The notes: generated by a model from the sequence alone, not told the origin. A stretch of DNA of 64,000 nt from Thalassospira profundimaris WP0211 (GCF_000300275.1 NZ_AMRN01000004.1:62001-126000); one strand, 5' to 3'. Shown: positions 25,827-36,915, numbered from the stretch's first letter. Made by a program: numbers and translations.

Positions 25827-27425
25827 ATGAGTCCCACTTACCCCTGTTTTGTCGGTGTCGATGTCGGCACCGGAAGTGCGCGCGCCGGCGTGTTTGACGC
25901 CAATGGCAAATTGCTTGGCAGTGCCGCGCATGCGATTGCGATGAACCGGCCAAAGCCCGATTTCGTCGAACAGGATTCCGAAAATATCTGGCAGTCGGTC
26001 TGTCAGTCGGTACGTGATGCCATGGCCAAATCCGGGGTCCCCGCGCAAAAAGTCGCCGCCATCGGGTTTGATGCGACATGCTCACTGGTGATCCGCGATC
26101 AGGATAACCGACCACTGGGCGTCACCCCCGACGGGGCGGATAACTGGGACGTAATCGTCTGGATGGACCACCGGGCCGTGCGCGAGGCCGAGGAATGCAC
26201 CGCCACCGGCGCCAAGGTGCTGGATTATATCGGCGGCACCATGTCGCCCGAAATGGAAATCCCCAAACTGATGTGGCTGAAACGCCATCACAATGCCGCC
26301 TGGCAGAAAATGGGCGCGGCGTATGATCTGGCCGATTTCCTGTCCTTCCGCGCGACCGGCAGCAACGCCCGGTCCTGCTGCACGGTGACGTGTAAATGGA
26401 CCTACCTTGCCCATCAGGATGAACCATGGGATCGCGATTTCCTGAGCGCGATCGACATGGAAGACCTGAATGACAAGATCAACATGCATGACAGTGCGCT
26501 TGCAGTTGGGGAACTGATCGGATCCCTTTCCGAACAGGGGGCAGCTGATCTTGGCCTGACCACAGATTGTGTGGTGGGTGCGGGGCTGATTGATGCCCAT
26601 GCCGGGGCGCTGGGCACACTTGGTGAATATCTGGACGGCAACCTTGATCAGCATTTTGCCATGATCGCGGGCACATCGACCTGTCACATGGCGCTGTCAA
26701 AGGAACCGCGCTTTATCAAAGGCGTCTGGGGTCCCTATTTCGGGGCGATTGCCCCGAACCTTTGGCTCAATGAAGGCGGGCAATCGGCGACCGGTGCGTT
26801 GCTGGATCACATCGTTGCCATGCATCCGTTTTCACATGCCATGGGCCGGGATGCCCACAAGCTTGCCGGGGAAAAACTGATGCCAATGATGGCAGAAAAG
26901 ACCGACCTGGCGCCGCGCCTGCATGTCCTGCCTGATTTCCATGGCAACCGATCACCACTGGCCGATCCGGAGGCGCTTGGCGTGATTTCCGGTCTGACAC
27001 TGGATCAGAGCGAGGAAAGCTTCCTGAAATTGTATTGGGCGACCGCCTGCGCGATTGCCTATGGCACGCGCCATATCATCGATGCGATGAATGATACCGG
27101 TTACGACATCACACACATTCACCTGAGCGGCGGGCACACCGCCAGCAAGGTACTGGTGAAACTCTATGCCGATGTCACCGGATGCACGGTCGTGATGTCT
27201 GATTGCGAGGAACCGGTTCTTCTGGGATCGGCGATGTTAGCCGCCGGTGCCCTTGATGCCGTTGATGCCAAAGGCGGCCTTGCCCAGGCCGCACGCCAGA
27301 TGGCAGGCAAGGAAACCGCCCACGCGCCCGATCCATCGGCGAAAGCGGATCATGACCGCAGATACGCGATTTTCCATCAGATGCACGCCCATCGGCAGTC
27401 CCTTGATGCCATGAGCAAATCCTGA
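25827..27425 (+). CDS. FGGY-family pentulose kinase
   Basis: A 532-residue sugar kinase; start MSPTYPCFVGVDVGTGS at 25827, with GGAGGAG 9 bases upstream. The ATPase phosphate motif DVGTGSARAGVFD opens the protein. Next come DNWDVIVWMDHRA and MSPEMEIPKLMWLKR, typical of the 5-carbon kinase branch that includes D-ribulokinase. The second half has MIAGTSTCHM, HVLPDFHGNRSPLADP and IHLSGGHTASKVLVKLYADVTG. It should phosphorylate a pentulose such as ribulose; the exact sugar is not decided by sequence. No isomerase or epimerase for the pentulose is beside it. Confidence 0.88.
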   Translation: MSPTYPCFVGVDVGTGSARAGVFDANGKLLGSAAHAIAMNRPKPDFVEQDSENIWQSVCQSVRDAMAKSGVPAQKVAAIGFDATCSLVIRDQDNRPLGVTPDGADNWDVIVWMDHRAVREAEECTATGAKVLDYIGGTMSPEMEIPKLMWLKRHHNAAWQKMGAAYDLADFLSFRATGSNARSCCTVTCKWTYLAHQDEPWDRDFLSAIDMEDLNDKINMHDSALAVGELIGSLSEQGAADLGLTTDCVVGAGLIDAHAGALGTLGEYLDGNLDQHFAMIAGTSTCHMALSKEPRFIKGVWGPYFGAIAPNLWLNEGGQSATGALLDHIVAMHPFSHAMGRDAHKLAGEKLMPMMAEKTDLAPRLHVLPDFHGNRSPLADPEALGVISGLTLDQSEESFLKLYWATACAIAYGTRHIIDAMNDTGYDITHIHLSGGHTASKVLVKLYADVTGCTVVMSDCEEPVLLGSAMLAAGALDAVDAKGGLAQAARQMAGKETAHAPDPSAKADHDRRYAIFHQMHAHRQSLDAMSKS

Positions 27426-27530
27426 TTTTGCCCGCCCAAAAGTGTGATATCTGCGCCGTTCGTGCGGGTTTGACGCGGCGCACCCTATCCAAAAGGCGCT
27501 TGACCTTATTGGGGGTTGCGGTCAAAACAA

Positions 27531-27558
27531 AAGGGCCGATGCAAACGCATCGGCCCTT
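27531..27558 (+). terminator. Intrinsic terminator after the pentulose kinase
   Basis: AAGGGCCGATGC (27531-27542) pairs perfectly with GCATCGGCCCTT (27547-27558), followed by a pyrimidine/T-rich run. Confidence 0.8.
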
Positions 27559-27633
27559 TCTTTCGCACGCGCAACGGCGGGGTCGGGGGATCATGCAGAA
27601 ATTTAAATTCTGCACCGTCACGGCGCGATGCCG

Positions 27634-27669
27634 TTTAAGGCCAGCCTTTTTGATAAGGCTGGCCTTAAA
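27634..27669 (-). terminator. Hairpin after the RND pump gene
   Basis: TTTAAGGCCAGCCT (27634-27647) pairs perfectly with AGGCTGGCCTTAAA (27656-27669). It lies directly after the stop of the - strand RND gene; the T-run beyond it is short. Confidence 0.65.
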
Positions 27670-27671
27670 TT

Positions 27672-30600
27672 TTATTCAGCCGGATGTTCGTGGGCGGCCT
27701 GGACTTCGCCCTTTTTCTTCCGGTTCTTGGCAAAAGTGCCAACAATCAGAACAAAGAACAAAGGCACAAAGAAGATCGCAAGAACGGTTGCCGCAATCAT
27801 CCCGCCCATCACACCGGTACCCACGGCCACACGGGCACCGGCACCGGCACCGGTCGAAATCGCCAGCGGCACGACACCAAGGGTAAAGGCCATCGAAGTC
27901 ATGATGATCGGACGCAGACGCTGGCGGGCTGCTTCGACAGTTGCCTCAAGAAGCCCCATGCCCTCGTCGTAAAGTTCGCGGGCGAACTCGACAATCAGGA
28001 TGGCGTTCTTGGCCGACAAACCAATCGTGGTCAGGATCGCCACCTGGAAATAGACGTCATCGGGCAGACCACGCAGCATCGCTGCGATCACCGCACCAAG
28101 GACACCCAGCGGTACGACCATCATCACCGAAATCGGAATGGCCCAGCTTTCATAAAGCGCTGCCAGACACAGGAAGACGACGATCATCGACAGGGCATAC
28201 AATGCCGGTCCCTGTTCGCCCGCCTCGCGTTCTTCATAGGACAGCCCCTGCCATTCAAGGCCGATATCGCCCGGAAGCTGCGAGACAAGCTGTTCCATCG
28301 CGGCCATGGCATCCCCGGATGCGACACCCGGTGCCGCAGACCCCTGAATATTAAGCGACGACAGACCGTTAAAGCGTTCCAGACGTGGAGAACCATAGGT
28401 CCATTCACTGGTAGAAACAGCCGAAATCGGCACCATTTCGCCCAGATTGTTACGGACATACCAGTAATCCATGTCTTCGGGCATCATGCGGTATTTGGCG
28501 TCTGCCTGCATGTAAACCCGTTTAACACGGCCGTTTTCGATGAAGTCATTGACATAGCTTGACCCCCAGGCAGCCGCCAGTGTCTGGTTGATTTCGGCAA
28601 GGTTGACGCCAAGGGCGCTGGCCTTTTCCTGATCAATATTGACATTGAATTGCGGCGTATCATTCAGGCCGTTGGGGCGCACACCAACAAGACGCGGGTC
28701 CTGTGATGCCATGCCCAAAAGCTGGTTACGGGCCGCGATCAGGGCGTCGTGACCAACACCGCCACGATCCACAAGCTGCAGATCAAAGCCGTTCGCCGTC
28801 CCAAGTTCGATAATCGCAGGCGGCGCAAAGGCAAAGATCATGGCTTCGCGGATCTGGGCAAACGCGCCATAGGCACGGCCAATCACCGCATCAACCGACT
28901 GATCCGGACGGGTACGTTCCGACCAGTCCTTGAGGTTCACGAAGGCAATACCGGCGTTCTGCCCACTCCCGGCGAACGAAAAGCCGGCAACCGTGAACAG
29001 ACCATCGATATTTTCCGCCTCGTTCTCCATGAAGTGTTTTTCAAGCTTCTTGAGAACATCGACCGTGCGTTCCTGCGATGCCCCAGCAGGCAACTGCACC
29101 ATGGCAAACATGATGCCCTGGTCTTCTTCCGGCAGGAAGGAGCCCGGCAGTCGGCCAAACAAAGCTGCAAGGCCACCAACAAGAATCGCATAGACGAACA
29201 AATAGCGCCATTTGCGGTTCACAACGTGGCCAACGCTGCCTTGATAGAAGTTGTTGGTCCGTTCAAAGCCTCGGTTAAACCAGCCAAACGGGCCTTTCTT
29301 CTTGGTCGGATCGGTGTGGCCGGGTTTGAGCATCGTCGCACAAAGCGCCGGTGTCAGAACAATCGCGACAACAACCGACAGCACCATTGCCGAGACGATC
29401 GTGATCGAGAACTGGCGATAAATCGCCCCTGTCGACCCGGCAAAGAAGGCCATCGGCACAAACACCGCCGAAAGCACAAGCGCAATACCAATCAGGGCAC
29501 CGGTGATCTGTCCCATGGATTTTCGCGTTGCTTCACGCGGCGGAAGACCGTCTTCTTCCATTACACGTTCGACGTTTTCGACCACAACAATCGCGTCATC
29601 GACCAAAAGGCCGATGGCCAGAACCATGGCAAACATGGTGAGCGTGTTGATCGAATAGCCAAATGCCGCAAGAATTCCGAAGGTGCCGAGCAAAACAACC
29701 GGCACTGCAATCGTCGGAATAAGCGTTGCCCGCCAGTTCTGCAGGAACAGGAACATCACCAGGAACACGAGGACAATCGCCTCGAACAGGGTATAGACCA
29801 CCTCTTCGATCGACACCTCAACGAACGGTGTCGTGTCATAGGGATAGACAATCTCGATCCCTTGCGGGAAGAACGGTTTGAGTTCCGCAAGACGGGATTT
29901 AACCGCATCTGCGGTATCAAGCGCGTTGGAACCGGTTGCAAGGTTGATCCCGATACCGGTTGCAGCCTGCGCATTGTAGCGCGCAACAACTTCATAGCTT
30001 TCGCCACCGATTTCGATACGGGCCACATCGCCAAGGCGCACCTGCGCACCATCGGTTTCGACCTTAAGCAAGATGTTGGCGAACTCGTCAACGGTTTGCA
30101 GTTTGCTTTGGGCGGTGATGGTTGCGTTGATCTGCTGGCCCGAAACCGACGGTGCTCCGCCGATTTGACCGGCAGTGACTTCGGTGTTTTGTGCCTCGAT
30201 GGCATTGTTAACATCCATCACCGTCAGGTTATAGGACAGCATCTTGTTCGGATCGAGCCAGATGCGCATCGCATGCTGGGCCCCAAACACCTGGACCGAG
30301 CCAACACCGTTCACACGCGCAATCGGATCTTCGACCGATGATACCACAAAGTCCGCAAGGTCCTGGGCATTCATCGACCCGTCAGCCGACACAAAGCCGA
30401 CAACCATCAGGAACGATCCCGATGATTTGCTGACGGTCACCCCCTGCTCCTGCACTTCGGTCGGAAGCGATGACATGGCAGCCTGCAGCTTGTTCTGCAC
30501 CTGCACCTGGGCGATATCCGGATCAGCTTCGGGTTCAAAGGTCAGCGTAATCGATGCCTGCCCGTTCCCCGACGAGGTCGAGGACATATAGCGCAGGTAA

Positions 30601-30818
30601 TCAAGGCCGTTCATCTGCTGTTCGATCACCTGGGTGACCGTGTTTTCAACAGTTTGCGCCGAGGCACCGGGATAAGTTGCCCCGATCTCGACAGATGGTG
30701 GTGCAATCGACGGATACTGTTCGATGGGCAACTGCCAAAGCGACAAGCCCCCCGCCAGCATGATCACCAAGGCGACAACCCAGGCGAAGACGGGGCGATC
30801 AATAAAGAATTTTGCCAT
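27672..30818 (-). CDS. RND multidrug efflux pump, HAE-1 family (AcrB/MexB-like)
   Basis: A 1048-residue inner-membrane proton-driven pump, normal family length. It opens with the canonical [21 protein letters not shown]. The proton-relay aspartates are in [20 protein letters not shown] of TM4, and other signatures are [19 protein letters not shown] and [14 protein letters not shown] near the end. It has 12 predicted TM segments and two large periplasmic loops. It works with the adaptor encoded 11 bases upstream in the same transcript. No outer-membrane channel gene is nearby, so it probably shares a TolC/OprM protein made elsewhere. The short gap to the adaptor and the divergent TetR indicate an acr/mex-type locus. 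Confidence 0.95.
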   Translation of the reverse strand: MAKFFIDRPVFAWVVALVIMLAGGLSLWQLPIEQYPSIAPPSVEIGATYPGASAQTVENTVTQVIEQQMNGLDYLRYMSSTSSGNGQASITLTFEPEADPDIAQVQVQNKLQAAMSSLPTEVQEQGVTVSKSSGSFLMVVGFVSADGSMNAQDLADFVVSSVEDPIARVNGVGSVQVFGAQHAMRIWLDPNKMLSYNLTVMDVNNAIEAQNTEVTAGQIGGAPSVSGQQINATITAQSKLQTVDEFANILLKVETDGAQVRLGDVARIEIGGESYEVVARYNAQAATGIGINLATGSNALDTADAVKSRLAELKPFFPQGIEIVYPYDTTPFVEVSIEEVVYTLFEAIVLVFLVMFLFLQNWRATLIPTIAVPVVLLGTFGILAAFGYSINTLTMFAMVLAIGLLVDDAIVVVENVERVMEEDGLPPREATRKSMGQITGALIGIALVLSAVFVPMAFFAGSTGAIYRQFSITIVSAMVLSVVVAIVLTPALCATMLKPGHTDPTKKKGPFGWFNRGFERTNNFYQGSVGHVVNRKWRYLFVYAILVGGLAALFGRLPGSFLPEEDQGIMFAMVQLPAGASQERTVDVLKKLEKHFMENEAENIDGLFTVAGFSFAGSGQNAGIAFVNLKDWSERTRPDQSVDAVIGRAYGAFAQIREAMIFAFAPPAIIELGTANGFDLQLVDRGGVGHDALIAARNQLLGMASQDPRLVGVRPNGLNDTPQFNVNIDQEKASALGVNLAEINQTLAAAWGSSYVNDFIENGRVKRVYMQADAKYRMMPEDMDYWYVRNNLGEMVPISAVSTSEWTYGSPRLERFNGLSSLNIQGSAAPGVASGDAMAAMEQLVSQLPGDIGLEWQGLSYEEREAGEQGPALYALSMIVVFLCLAALYESWAIPISVMMVVPLGVLGAVIAAMLRGLPDDVYFQVAILTTIGLSAKNAILIVEFARELYDEGMGLLEATVEAARQRLRPIIMTSMAFTLGVVPLAISTGAGAGARVAVGTGVMGGMIAATVLAIFFVPLFFVLIVGTFAKNRKKKGEVQAAHEHPAE

Positions 30819-30829
30819 TGAATAAGTCC

Positions 30830-31993
30830 TTATTCGGCGGCTTTGGCGGTTTCAACGGGCTGCGGCGTCACTGGCGCATCCGGTCCGATTCGCTGGATGC
30901 CATCGACAATGACTTGCGCGCCATCCTCGATACCGGCCGTCACCAGCCAATCCTGTCCCTGCGACTGCTCGATCGTCAAATCCTTGGAGGCAACCTTGCC
31001 ATCCTCGACGACATAGGCATAAGCCGAGCCATCCGGACGGCGCATCACCGCTTTCTGCGGCACAAGGAAGGCGTCCTCAAGCTGGCCCTGACGGACCTGT
31101 CCACGGACAAACATACCAGGCAGAAGCGTACCATCCGGGTTCGGGAAGACCACACGCAAACGCACAGTCCCGGTGGTTTCGTTCACCGTCACATCCGAAA
31201 ACTGCAAGGTTCCCTTGTGCGGATATTCCTCACCGGTAGCATCAACGATCAGGGCAACCTCGATCTGGCCGTTCTCAACACCCTTGATGCGGCCATTGCG
31301 AATGGCTTCCTTGATTTTCAGCAACCGGCCACCGGCCTGCGTCACATCGACATAGATCGGATCAAGCTGGGTGATGGTGGTCAGCTTTGCCGACTGATTG
31401 GCGGTCACAAGCGAACCTTCGGAATAATCCGACGAGCTGATCTGACCGGAAATCGGTGCGGTGACCGTAGTATAGGCCAGATCGATCCGCGCCTGTTCAA
31501 GCTCGGCACGCGCCGCGGCAACCGCTGCCTTTGCCTGTGCTTCGGCGGCGACGGCATCGTCATAGGTTTGCTGGCTGACGGCCTGCGACTTGATCAGCGG
31601 GTCATAGCGCGAACGCGTCTTGGTCGTCTGATCAAGGGTTGCGCGCTGACGGGTCAGTTCGGCCTGTGCGGCATCAACGCGCGCCAGGTAAACTTCCTGA
31701 TCAATCATATAAAGCTGCTGACCGGCTTCAACAAACGCACCCTCGGTGAAGTTGCGTTCCTTGATAATGCCATCGACCTGCGGGCGGATGTCTGCCTGAC
31801 GGAAGGCAACGGTACGACCGGGCATTTCCTCGACCAGGCCAACAGTCTGCGCGTTCAGCGTCACGGTACCGACCGGGGTCGCCTGTGGCTGTTGCTGGGC
31901 GGCTGCCTGTTGGTCGCCTTCGCTCTGCTCGCTGCAGGCGGCTACAAGCACGACAAGCGCTGCCATACCAGCGAATTTCAAACAAGATCGCAT
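30830..31993 (-). CDS. RND periplasmic adaptor (AcrA/MexA-like lipoprotein)
   Basis: A 387-residue membrane-fusion protein; start [14 protein letters not shown] at 31993 gives a lipobox LVAAC with Cys at about residue 19. AAGGA lies about 15 bases upstream of this ATG, so an in-frame TTG two codons earlier is also possible. Visible parts: lipoyl halves ([16 protein letters not shown] and [15 protein letters not shown]), a long helical hairpin rich in Ala, Gln and Glu, and a beta-barrel ([19 protein letters not shown]). It bridges the pump to an outer-membrane channel. Confidence 0.93.
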   Translation of the reverse strand: MRSCLKFAGMAALVVLVAACSEQSEGDQQAAAQQQPQATPVGTVTLNAQTVGLVEEMPGRTVAFRQADIRPQVDGIIKERNFTEGAFVEAGQQLYMIDQEVYLARVDAAQAELTRQRATLDQTTKTRSRYDPLIKSQAVSQQTYDDAVAAEAQAKAAVAAARAELEQARIDLAYTTVTAPISGQISSSDYSEGSLVTANQSAKLTTITQLDPIYVDVTQAGGRLLKIKEAIRNGRIKGVENGQIEVALIVDATGEEYPHKGTLQFSDVTVNETTGTVRLRVVFPNPDGTLLPGMFVRGQVRQGQLEDAFLVPQKAVMRRPDGSAYAYVVEDGKVASKDLTIEQSQGQDWLVTAGIEDGAQVIVDGIQRIGPDAPVTPQPVETAKAAE

Positions 31994-32064
31994 GGACAAA
32001 ATGCTTATTCCTTCTAAGTCCGCGCAAAGCCGTGTGGTGTGCGCTTTGCCATTGCTTTTATAAA

Positions 32065-32081
32065 TACTGTACGGTACAGTA
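32065..32081. promoter_or_regulatory. Perfect palindromic operator between adaptor and TetR gene
   Basis: TACTGTACGGTACAGTA is a 17-base palindrome with one central base, in the 138-base gap between divergent adaptor and TetR genes. This is the form and place of a TetR/AcrR-type operator and would let the repressor control both itself and the pump. Confidence 0.75.
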
Positions 32082-32131
32082 CACATTGTGCGCTGCACGA
32101 TCAAGAGCCAAAAACAGCAGAGCCAAGAAAG

Positions 32132-32803
32132 ATGAGTGAAACGCCCGAAAAGCTTGAAAAACAACATTCTCGCGGCACTGCACGCCGTCGTGCAATGATG
32201 GATGCTGCATGGGCGTTATTGCTTGAACGTGGCTTTGCTGGCGTGACCCTCAATGACGTGATTTCAAAATCTGGCGGGTCGCGTACGACCCTTTACGAAG
32301 CGTTTGGCGGAAAGGATGGCTTGCTCGCAGCGGTGATGACCGAGCAATGCAAAGAATTCTCAGCCGAACTGCATATTTCACTGGAAACCGATCTCCCTCC
32401 CCGTGATGCCCTGACGGACTTCGGCACAAAACTGGCCCAAAAGATTGTAACCGAGGAAGTCGCCCGCTTCACCCAGATTCAGTATTCCGAGGGCCAACAT
32501 TTTCTACCCTTGATCGAAAAATTCTTTGAAGTTGGCCCCGACAGCACACGCAAACACCTTGCCGATTACCTGTCGCGGCAGCAAAAGCTTGGCAATATAA
32601 CAATCGAAGACGCAGATCATTCGGCCGAAATGTTTGAATCCATGGTCATTGGCGACTGGCTGTCGCGGATCATGAAACACAATCCGCGCCCGCCCATGAC
32701 CGACCAGCAAATTAACGAACGCGTTTCACGTGCGGTTGAAACTTTCCTGTGTGGTGTCGCAACACCGCAAGCGCGTGACACGTTCGACTGCGCGAACACA
32801 TAA
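32132..32803 (+). CDS. TetR/AcrR-family repressor of the RND pump
   Basis: A 223-residue regulator; start MSETPEKLEKQHSRG at 32132. The helix-turn-helix is at about 15-60 (MMDAAWALLLERGFAGVTLNDVISKSGGSRTTLYEAFGGKDGLL). A C-terminal TetR-type ligand domain follows (DYLSRQQKLGNITIEDADHSAEMF). Divergent from the adaptor and pump genes over the 17-base palindrome, it is very likely their local repressor, released by pump substrates. Confidence 0.9.
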   Translation: MSETPEKLEKQHSRGTARRRAMMDAAWALLLERGFAGVTLNDVISKSGGSRTTLYEAFGGKDGLLAAVMTEQCKEFSAELHISLETDLPPRDALTDFGTKLAQKIVTEEVARFTQIQYSEGQHFLPLIEKFFEVGPDSTRKHLADYLSRQQKLGNITIEDADHSAEMFESMVIGDWLSRIMKHNPRPPMTDQQINERVSRAVETFLCGVATPQARDTFDCANT

Positions 32804-33023
32804 CCTCCCCGTCCGTCGTCAATGACCGGCTTTATAGCCAGCCCCTCCTGACAGCATCCTGTCAGGTGTGACCCATCGTGGCGAAAATTCCCGATGGGTG
32901 GCGGGTGATCTGCATTACATCTGAATTACGTTGCCCTAACATTACCAAATTTGGGGTAAACTCTGGCGTGCGTTACCAACAGAGGGTGTATTTCCCCCTT
33001 CTGGCAAGCAAAAGGATCCCGTC

Positions 33024-34187
33024 ATGCAGTTGCGAAAGGCACTTACCGGCTTTGGCGTTCTGGCAATTTCGATTGCCGGCCTGACCACACGTGCCGACGC
33101 TATTTCCGTTGAAGATGCCCGGACGGCCGTTGATGCGATCCTGATGCAATCGGGCATTTCCGCGACCGAGGTCGATGCCCGCCCCGTGGATGGCGATGCG
33201 GTCGAACTGGTTTTTGACGCGGTTTCCCTTAATCTCACCGGCTATTCCACCCCGCGCCAGCTTGCGATGGATGACGTTCTGGTCACGGTGCGCGATACCG
33301 ATAGCGCCAATCAGGTTGATCTTGATGTCAAACTGCCCGAACAGGCCAAAATGCTGGCCGAGGCAACTACGGATCAGCGTGATCTGACGCTGCGCAATGC
33401 CGGGGGTTATCTGCGCTGGGATACCGTGCGCAACGTGCCGGTTACTTTTGACGGCTTTGCCGATTTTCTCGTCGGCGATGAACCGGTTTCGCGCAAGCAC
33501 TGGCTGATGAATGGCCTGATCATTCAATGGCTGCCGGAAATGGCCAAGATCGCCTGGCAGGCGGCCGAGTGGACCGGGCCGAACCGTGAAAAGCGCGGCT
33601 CGATCAAATCGGCGAGCTTCACGCTTTATCCTGATAAAGACGGCGCAACCCACCTTGATTATTCCCATGACGGTTTGTGGCTGCCAAGCCTGATCCAGCC
33701 CCGCACTGTACGGGTCAAAAGCAGCAGTACCGGTCTGCCATGGTCTGATGCCCAGCCCATTATCGAAAAGGGTTTCCACGATATACTGACCGGCACCGCC
33801 CCGCGCTTTGCCCGTCGCCAGATTGGCGATGCGCTGTGGAAAAAGGCCGCCCAGAACGGTGCCCCGGTCAAGGTTGACGAGTTCTATATTGAATCTCGCG
33901 GGCTTGAGGCGCTGGGTTCTGGCGAATTCCTGGCACAGGCCGCGGCACGCTATGGCTTCACCGGTGAGTTTGATTTCAGGCTTCTGGGTCAGGAAAAGCT
34001 GGTCGACCTATTGGGAACGCCCGATAACCCGACCATCCTTGGCGCGCTTGTACCCTTTGCCGTCAATGGCCTTGCTGCCGGTCGCCCGGGCCCACAAGGG
34101 ACCACCGAATATGACGGTCAGTTGCTGCCCGATGGCCGGATTGTCGTCAATGGCCTGACGGTCTTTCGCACTGCCGATGGCAGCTAG
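33024..34187 (+). CDS. Exported protein of unknown function
   Basis: A 387-residue protein with a clear Sec signal (MQLRKALTGFGVLAISIAGLTTRADA) and an AAAAGGATCC ribosome site. The rest is soluble, with many beta-strand-like segments and no cysteines of note. The C-terminal TTEYDGQLLPDGRIVVNGLTVF resembles the end of alphaproteobacterial DUF2125-like exported proteins, but this is a weak match by eye. It is monocistronic, with its own terminator. Likely periplasmic. Confidence 0.7.
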   Translation: MQLRKALTGFGVLAISIAGLTTRADAISVEDARTAVDAILMQSGISATEVDARPVDGDAVELVFDAVSLNLTGYSTPRQLAMDDVLVTVRDTDSANQVDLDVKLPEQAKMLAEATTDQRDLTLRNAGGYLRWDTVRNVPVTFDGFADFLVGDEPVSRKHWLMNGLIIQWLPEMAKIAWQAAEWTGPNREKRGSIKSASFTLYPDKDGATHLDYSHDGLWLPSLIQPRTVRVKSSSTGLPWSDAQPIIEKGFHDILTGTAPRFARRQIGDALWKKAAQNGAPVKVDEFYIESRGLEALGSGEFLAQAAARYGFTGEFDFRLLGQEKLVDLLGTPDNPTILGALVPFAVNGLAAGRPGPQGTTEYDGQLLPDGRIVVNGLTVFRTADGS

Positions 34188-34213
34188 ATCTTTATAACCC
34201 GTCCCGAAAAATC

Positions 34214-34248
34214 AAGCGGCCGCCTGTAATAACAACAGGCGGCCGCTT
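34214..34248. terminator. Hairpin between exported protein and siderophore receptor genes
   Basis: AAGCGGCCGCCTGT (34214-34227) pairs perfectly with ACAGGCGGCCGCTT (34235-34248). It lies between two convergent stop codons and has T-rich bases on the right side; it may serve both genes. Confidence 0.75.
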
Positions 34249-34266
34249 CTGTTTAAAGGCTCAGCA

Positions 34267-36690
34267 TTACCAGCTGTATTTCAGGGTCGCCAGAACCGTG
34301 CGGCCCTCACCATAGAACCGGCTACCAAAGGTGTTTGAAGAGACATATTCACGATCAAACAGGTTAGTGGCGTTCACAGATAGACTGACGTCATCTGTCA
34401 CGGCATAGTTGATGGCAGCATCAAACACGCTGTTTGACGGCAGGGTTTCGGTATTGCCATCATTGCGCTGACGTTCACCGACAAAACGTACACCACCGCC
34501 CAGGGTCAGATCACCAAGCACGCCTTGCCCCGGAATAGTGTAATCAAGCCAGGCTGAAGCCTGATGCTCGGGCACGTTTGCCGGGCGGTTGCCGATATTT
34601 GCCGCCGTGACGTCATCCTTGATTTCAGCGTCAAGGTAGGTGTAGGCGACCGTCATATTGGTCTGTTCGTCAAGCGATACTTTTCCTTCAAGCTCAAGGC
34701 CGCGTGAATTGATTTCGCCAACTTGCTTGTAAACATAAGCACCACCGACGAACTGTGACTGCGATACGTTTTCTTGGGTCAGATCAAACACCGCAGCGGT
34801 GAACAGGGCGTCGATTGCCTCGGGTTGGTACTTCACACCAAGTTCGTATTGCGTGCCTTCCTGCGGCTTCACACCCTCCGGGCGAGATGCAAGGCTTGAG
34901 TAAACCGGCTGGAAAGACTCCGAATAGTTACCGTAGACCGATAACTCATCGGTCGCCTTGTAGGTCAGACCAAAACGCGAGGTGAATTTATGATCGTCAC
35001 GCTCGGCGGTCGTGCCACTGCTGATCGTGTCGGTATTACTCTGAACATAATCGAAACGCCCGCCAACGGTTGCGATCCAGTCATCGGCAATCGTCAACTG
35101 TTCCTGCGCATAAAGACCGTAGGCCGCCTGGGTAATTTCGGTATTCGTAGCTCTGCTTGGATCAAACGTAATGCACGAAAGACCGCAATAGGATGGGTTG
35201 TAAGGATCGATTGCCGACGCACTACCAGTGCGTGATCGTTCTTGGTTCTGGTCACGGCTATAATCAATGCCCACCAGTGTCTTGCTGTCGAAGTGATCAT
35301 TGAGTGCCGTATCATATTGCATCTGGCTATCAACACCAAACCGGTCAAGCTCACCATACACCGCATAAGCATATCGGTTACCAAGCGGCGTGGTATCGTT
35401 GAGATAGACCGTCTCATAGGTCAGATCGACATGGGTGTAACGCGCATTCTGACGAAACTCGAGCTTGTCATTGATCTGGTGCGACAGCTCGTAACCGATG
35501 TTGGTTTCTTCGGTATCGAAATTGTTGAAATCGGGCTCGCCAAAGAATGCATCACGGCTTGTTTCAATGCCGGCCGGGAAACCATAACCAAGGCCGCTTT
35601 CCCGATCGCTATAACTCGTCAGGATGGTCAGTTTGGTATCCGCATTGGGGGTATAGCTAAACGCCGGTGCGACATAAATGCGATCATCCTGTGAATAGTC
35701 CTGCCCGCGCTCGGCATCCTGCCAAAGCGCCGTCAGGCGATAGGACCAGTTGCTGTTTTCGCCAACCGGACCGGTTACATCGCCCGCACCGCGCAGATGG
35801 TTTTCACCAAAGGTGGTCAGAACTTCACCGCTGGCTTCATCCTGCGGGCGCTTGGTCGTCATGTTGATCAGACCACCTGGACCATTCATGCCAAACAGGC
35901 TGGATGTCGACCCCTTAAGCACATCAACCTGCTGCAAGCCATAGGTCTCCGGCCGACTGGTGATGAAATTGTAGACACGCGAAGACAGTCCATCGCGATA
36001 GGTGCCAAGGTTGGTTTGGCTAAAGCCACGGAGACGCACATAGTCATACCGATAGTCCGCACCATATTCAGCTGCCTGCACACCCGCCGTATAGGAAACC
36101 GCTTGCTGAAGATCCTGCACGTTACGGGTTTCAAGTTCCTCCTGCGTCACCACTGAAACCGCCGATGAGTCGTCCAGAATGGGCGTGTCGGTTTTCGAAG
36201 CGGTACGCGAGCGAGATGCGACAAAGCTGTCGGTGATGGCGTCGGTGGGACCAGATGCCTCTGCTGCATTGGCTTCAACGCGCAGCGTATCAAGAACTTC
36301 CTCGCCGGCACTGCTTGTAACCGCCTCGATCACAACCGTGCCATCGCTGGTCACATCATAATCAAGACCCGAACCGCGCAGAAGGGTTTGAAGGGCGGTA
36401 CTTGCCCGCATGGTGCCACTGATCGCCGGCGCATCATGGTTGCGCGCCAGCGCGCCGTCGACGGTCACCTGCAAGCCCGCCTGCACGCCAAACTGGGCCA
36501 AGGCACTGGTCAATGACTGTGCCGGGATATCAAATGTGTGCTCGGCATTGATCCCGCTCGCACTGACCTGTGCATTTGCATCAGATGCAAACAACACGAC
36601 CGGCGCCAAGGCGGTTGTCATCATCAAGGCACTGGCTATTACCACAACACGACCACGTTTTTGCAGTCGAGCTGCACCCCCATTGTTCAT
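34267..36690 (-). CDS. TonB-dependent siderophore receptor with STN domain
   Basis: An 807-residue outer-membrane receptor. The signal peptide runs to about residue 41 (ASDANAQ). The STN domain (HTFDIPAQSLTSALAQFGVQAG...TALQTLLRGSGLDY) follows, then a plug with SAVSVVTQEELETRNVQDLQQAV and GLINMTTKRPQ. The beta-barrel ends with LATLKYSW. The plug motif GMNGPGGLINM is typical of the ferric-hydroxamate/catecholate receptor group. Encoded after a FecR-like gene and an ECF sigma, it should both import and sense a siderophore. It is a different receptor from the one at 8344-10749. Confidence 0.9.
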   Translation of the reverse strand: MNNGGAARLQKRGRVVVIASALMMTTALAPVVLFASDANAQVSASGINAEHTFDIPAQSLTSALAQFGVQAGLQVTVDGALARNHDAPAISGTMRASTALQTLLRGSGLDYDVTSDGTVVIEAVTSSAGEEVLDTLRVEANAAEASGPTDAITDSFVASRSRTASKTDTPILDDSSAVSVVTQEELETRNVQDLQQAVSYTAGVQAAEYGADYRYDYVRLRGFSQTNLGTYRDGLSSRVYNFITSRPETYGLQQVDVLKGSTSSLFGMNGPGGLINMTTKRPQDEASGEVLTTFGENHLRGAGDVTGPVGENSNWSYRLTALWQDAERGQDYSQDDRIYVAPAFSYTPNADTKLTILTSYSDRESGLGYGFPAGIETSRDAFFGEPDFNNFDTEETNIGYELSHQINDKLEFRQNARYTHVDLTYETVYLNDTTPLGNRYAYAVYGELDRFGVDSQMQYDTALNDHFDSKTLVGIDYSRDQNQERSRTGSASAIDPYNPSYCGLSCITFDPSRATNTEITQAAYGLYAQEQLTIADDWIATVGGRFDYVQSNTDTISSGTTAERDDHKFTSRFGLTYKATDELSVYGNYSESFQPVYSSLASRPEGVKPQEGTQYELGVKYQPEAIDALFTAAVFDLTQENVSQSQFVGGAYVYKQVGEINSRGLELEGKVSLDEQTNMTVAYTYLDAEIKDDVTAANIGNRPANVPEHQASAWLDYTIPGQGVLGDLTLGGGVRFVGERQRNDGNTETLPSNSVFDAAINYAVTDDVSLSVNATNLFDREYVSSNTFGSRFYGEGRTVLATLKYSW

Positions 36691-36730
36691 TTTCTTCTAT
36701 CTCCGTTTCATGTCCTATGCCTGAAACAAA

Positions 36731-36753
36731 TTGAGAATGCAAACGCTTCTCAA
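36731..36753 (-). promoter_or_regulatory. Fur-like inverted repeat before the siderophore receptor
   Basis: TTGAGAA and TTCTCAA, separated by 9 bases, form an inverted repeat 41-63 bases before the receptor start. TGAGAAT...TTCTCA is a usual form of alphaproteobacterial Fur or iron-responsive sites. It matches the 19-bp Fur consensus at 12 positions. Confidence 0.5.
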
Positions 36754-36915
36754 TTTCGCATAAAAGACAAAACGGATGCCGGTTCTGTTTTTTCAAAAAT
36801 TTTTATGGAATTTCATCAGGATGGCTCCAAACCCGCAAAATTCTGCGGATTTGAAAGGCATTATTTTTTCTGGCAAGCGAGTATAAACGGGGCCGAAATC
36901 CGACCCCCAACGCCA

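Noticed and set aside
28749..30341. A 530-residue frame on the + strand opposite the RND pump
   Set aside because: Shadow of a real gene: high Arg/His composition and no domain. The - strand pump is unmistakable.
30812..32017. A 401-residue + strand frame opposite the adaptor gene
   Set aside because: Shadow frame; the - strand has a clear lipoprotein adaptor.
34990..36156. Several + strand frames opposite the siderophore receptor
   Set aside because: Shadows of the receptor gene; they break at places where the receptor domain runs on.
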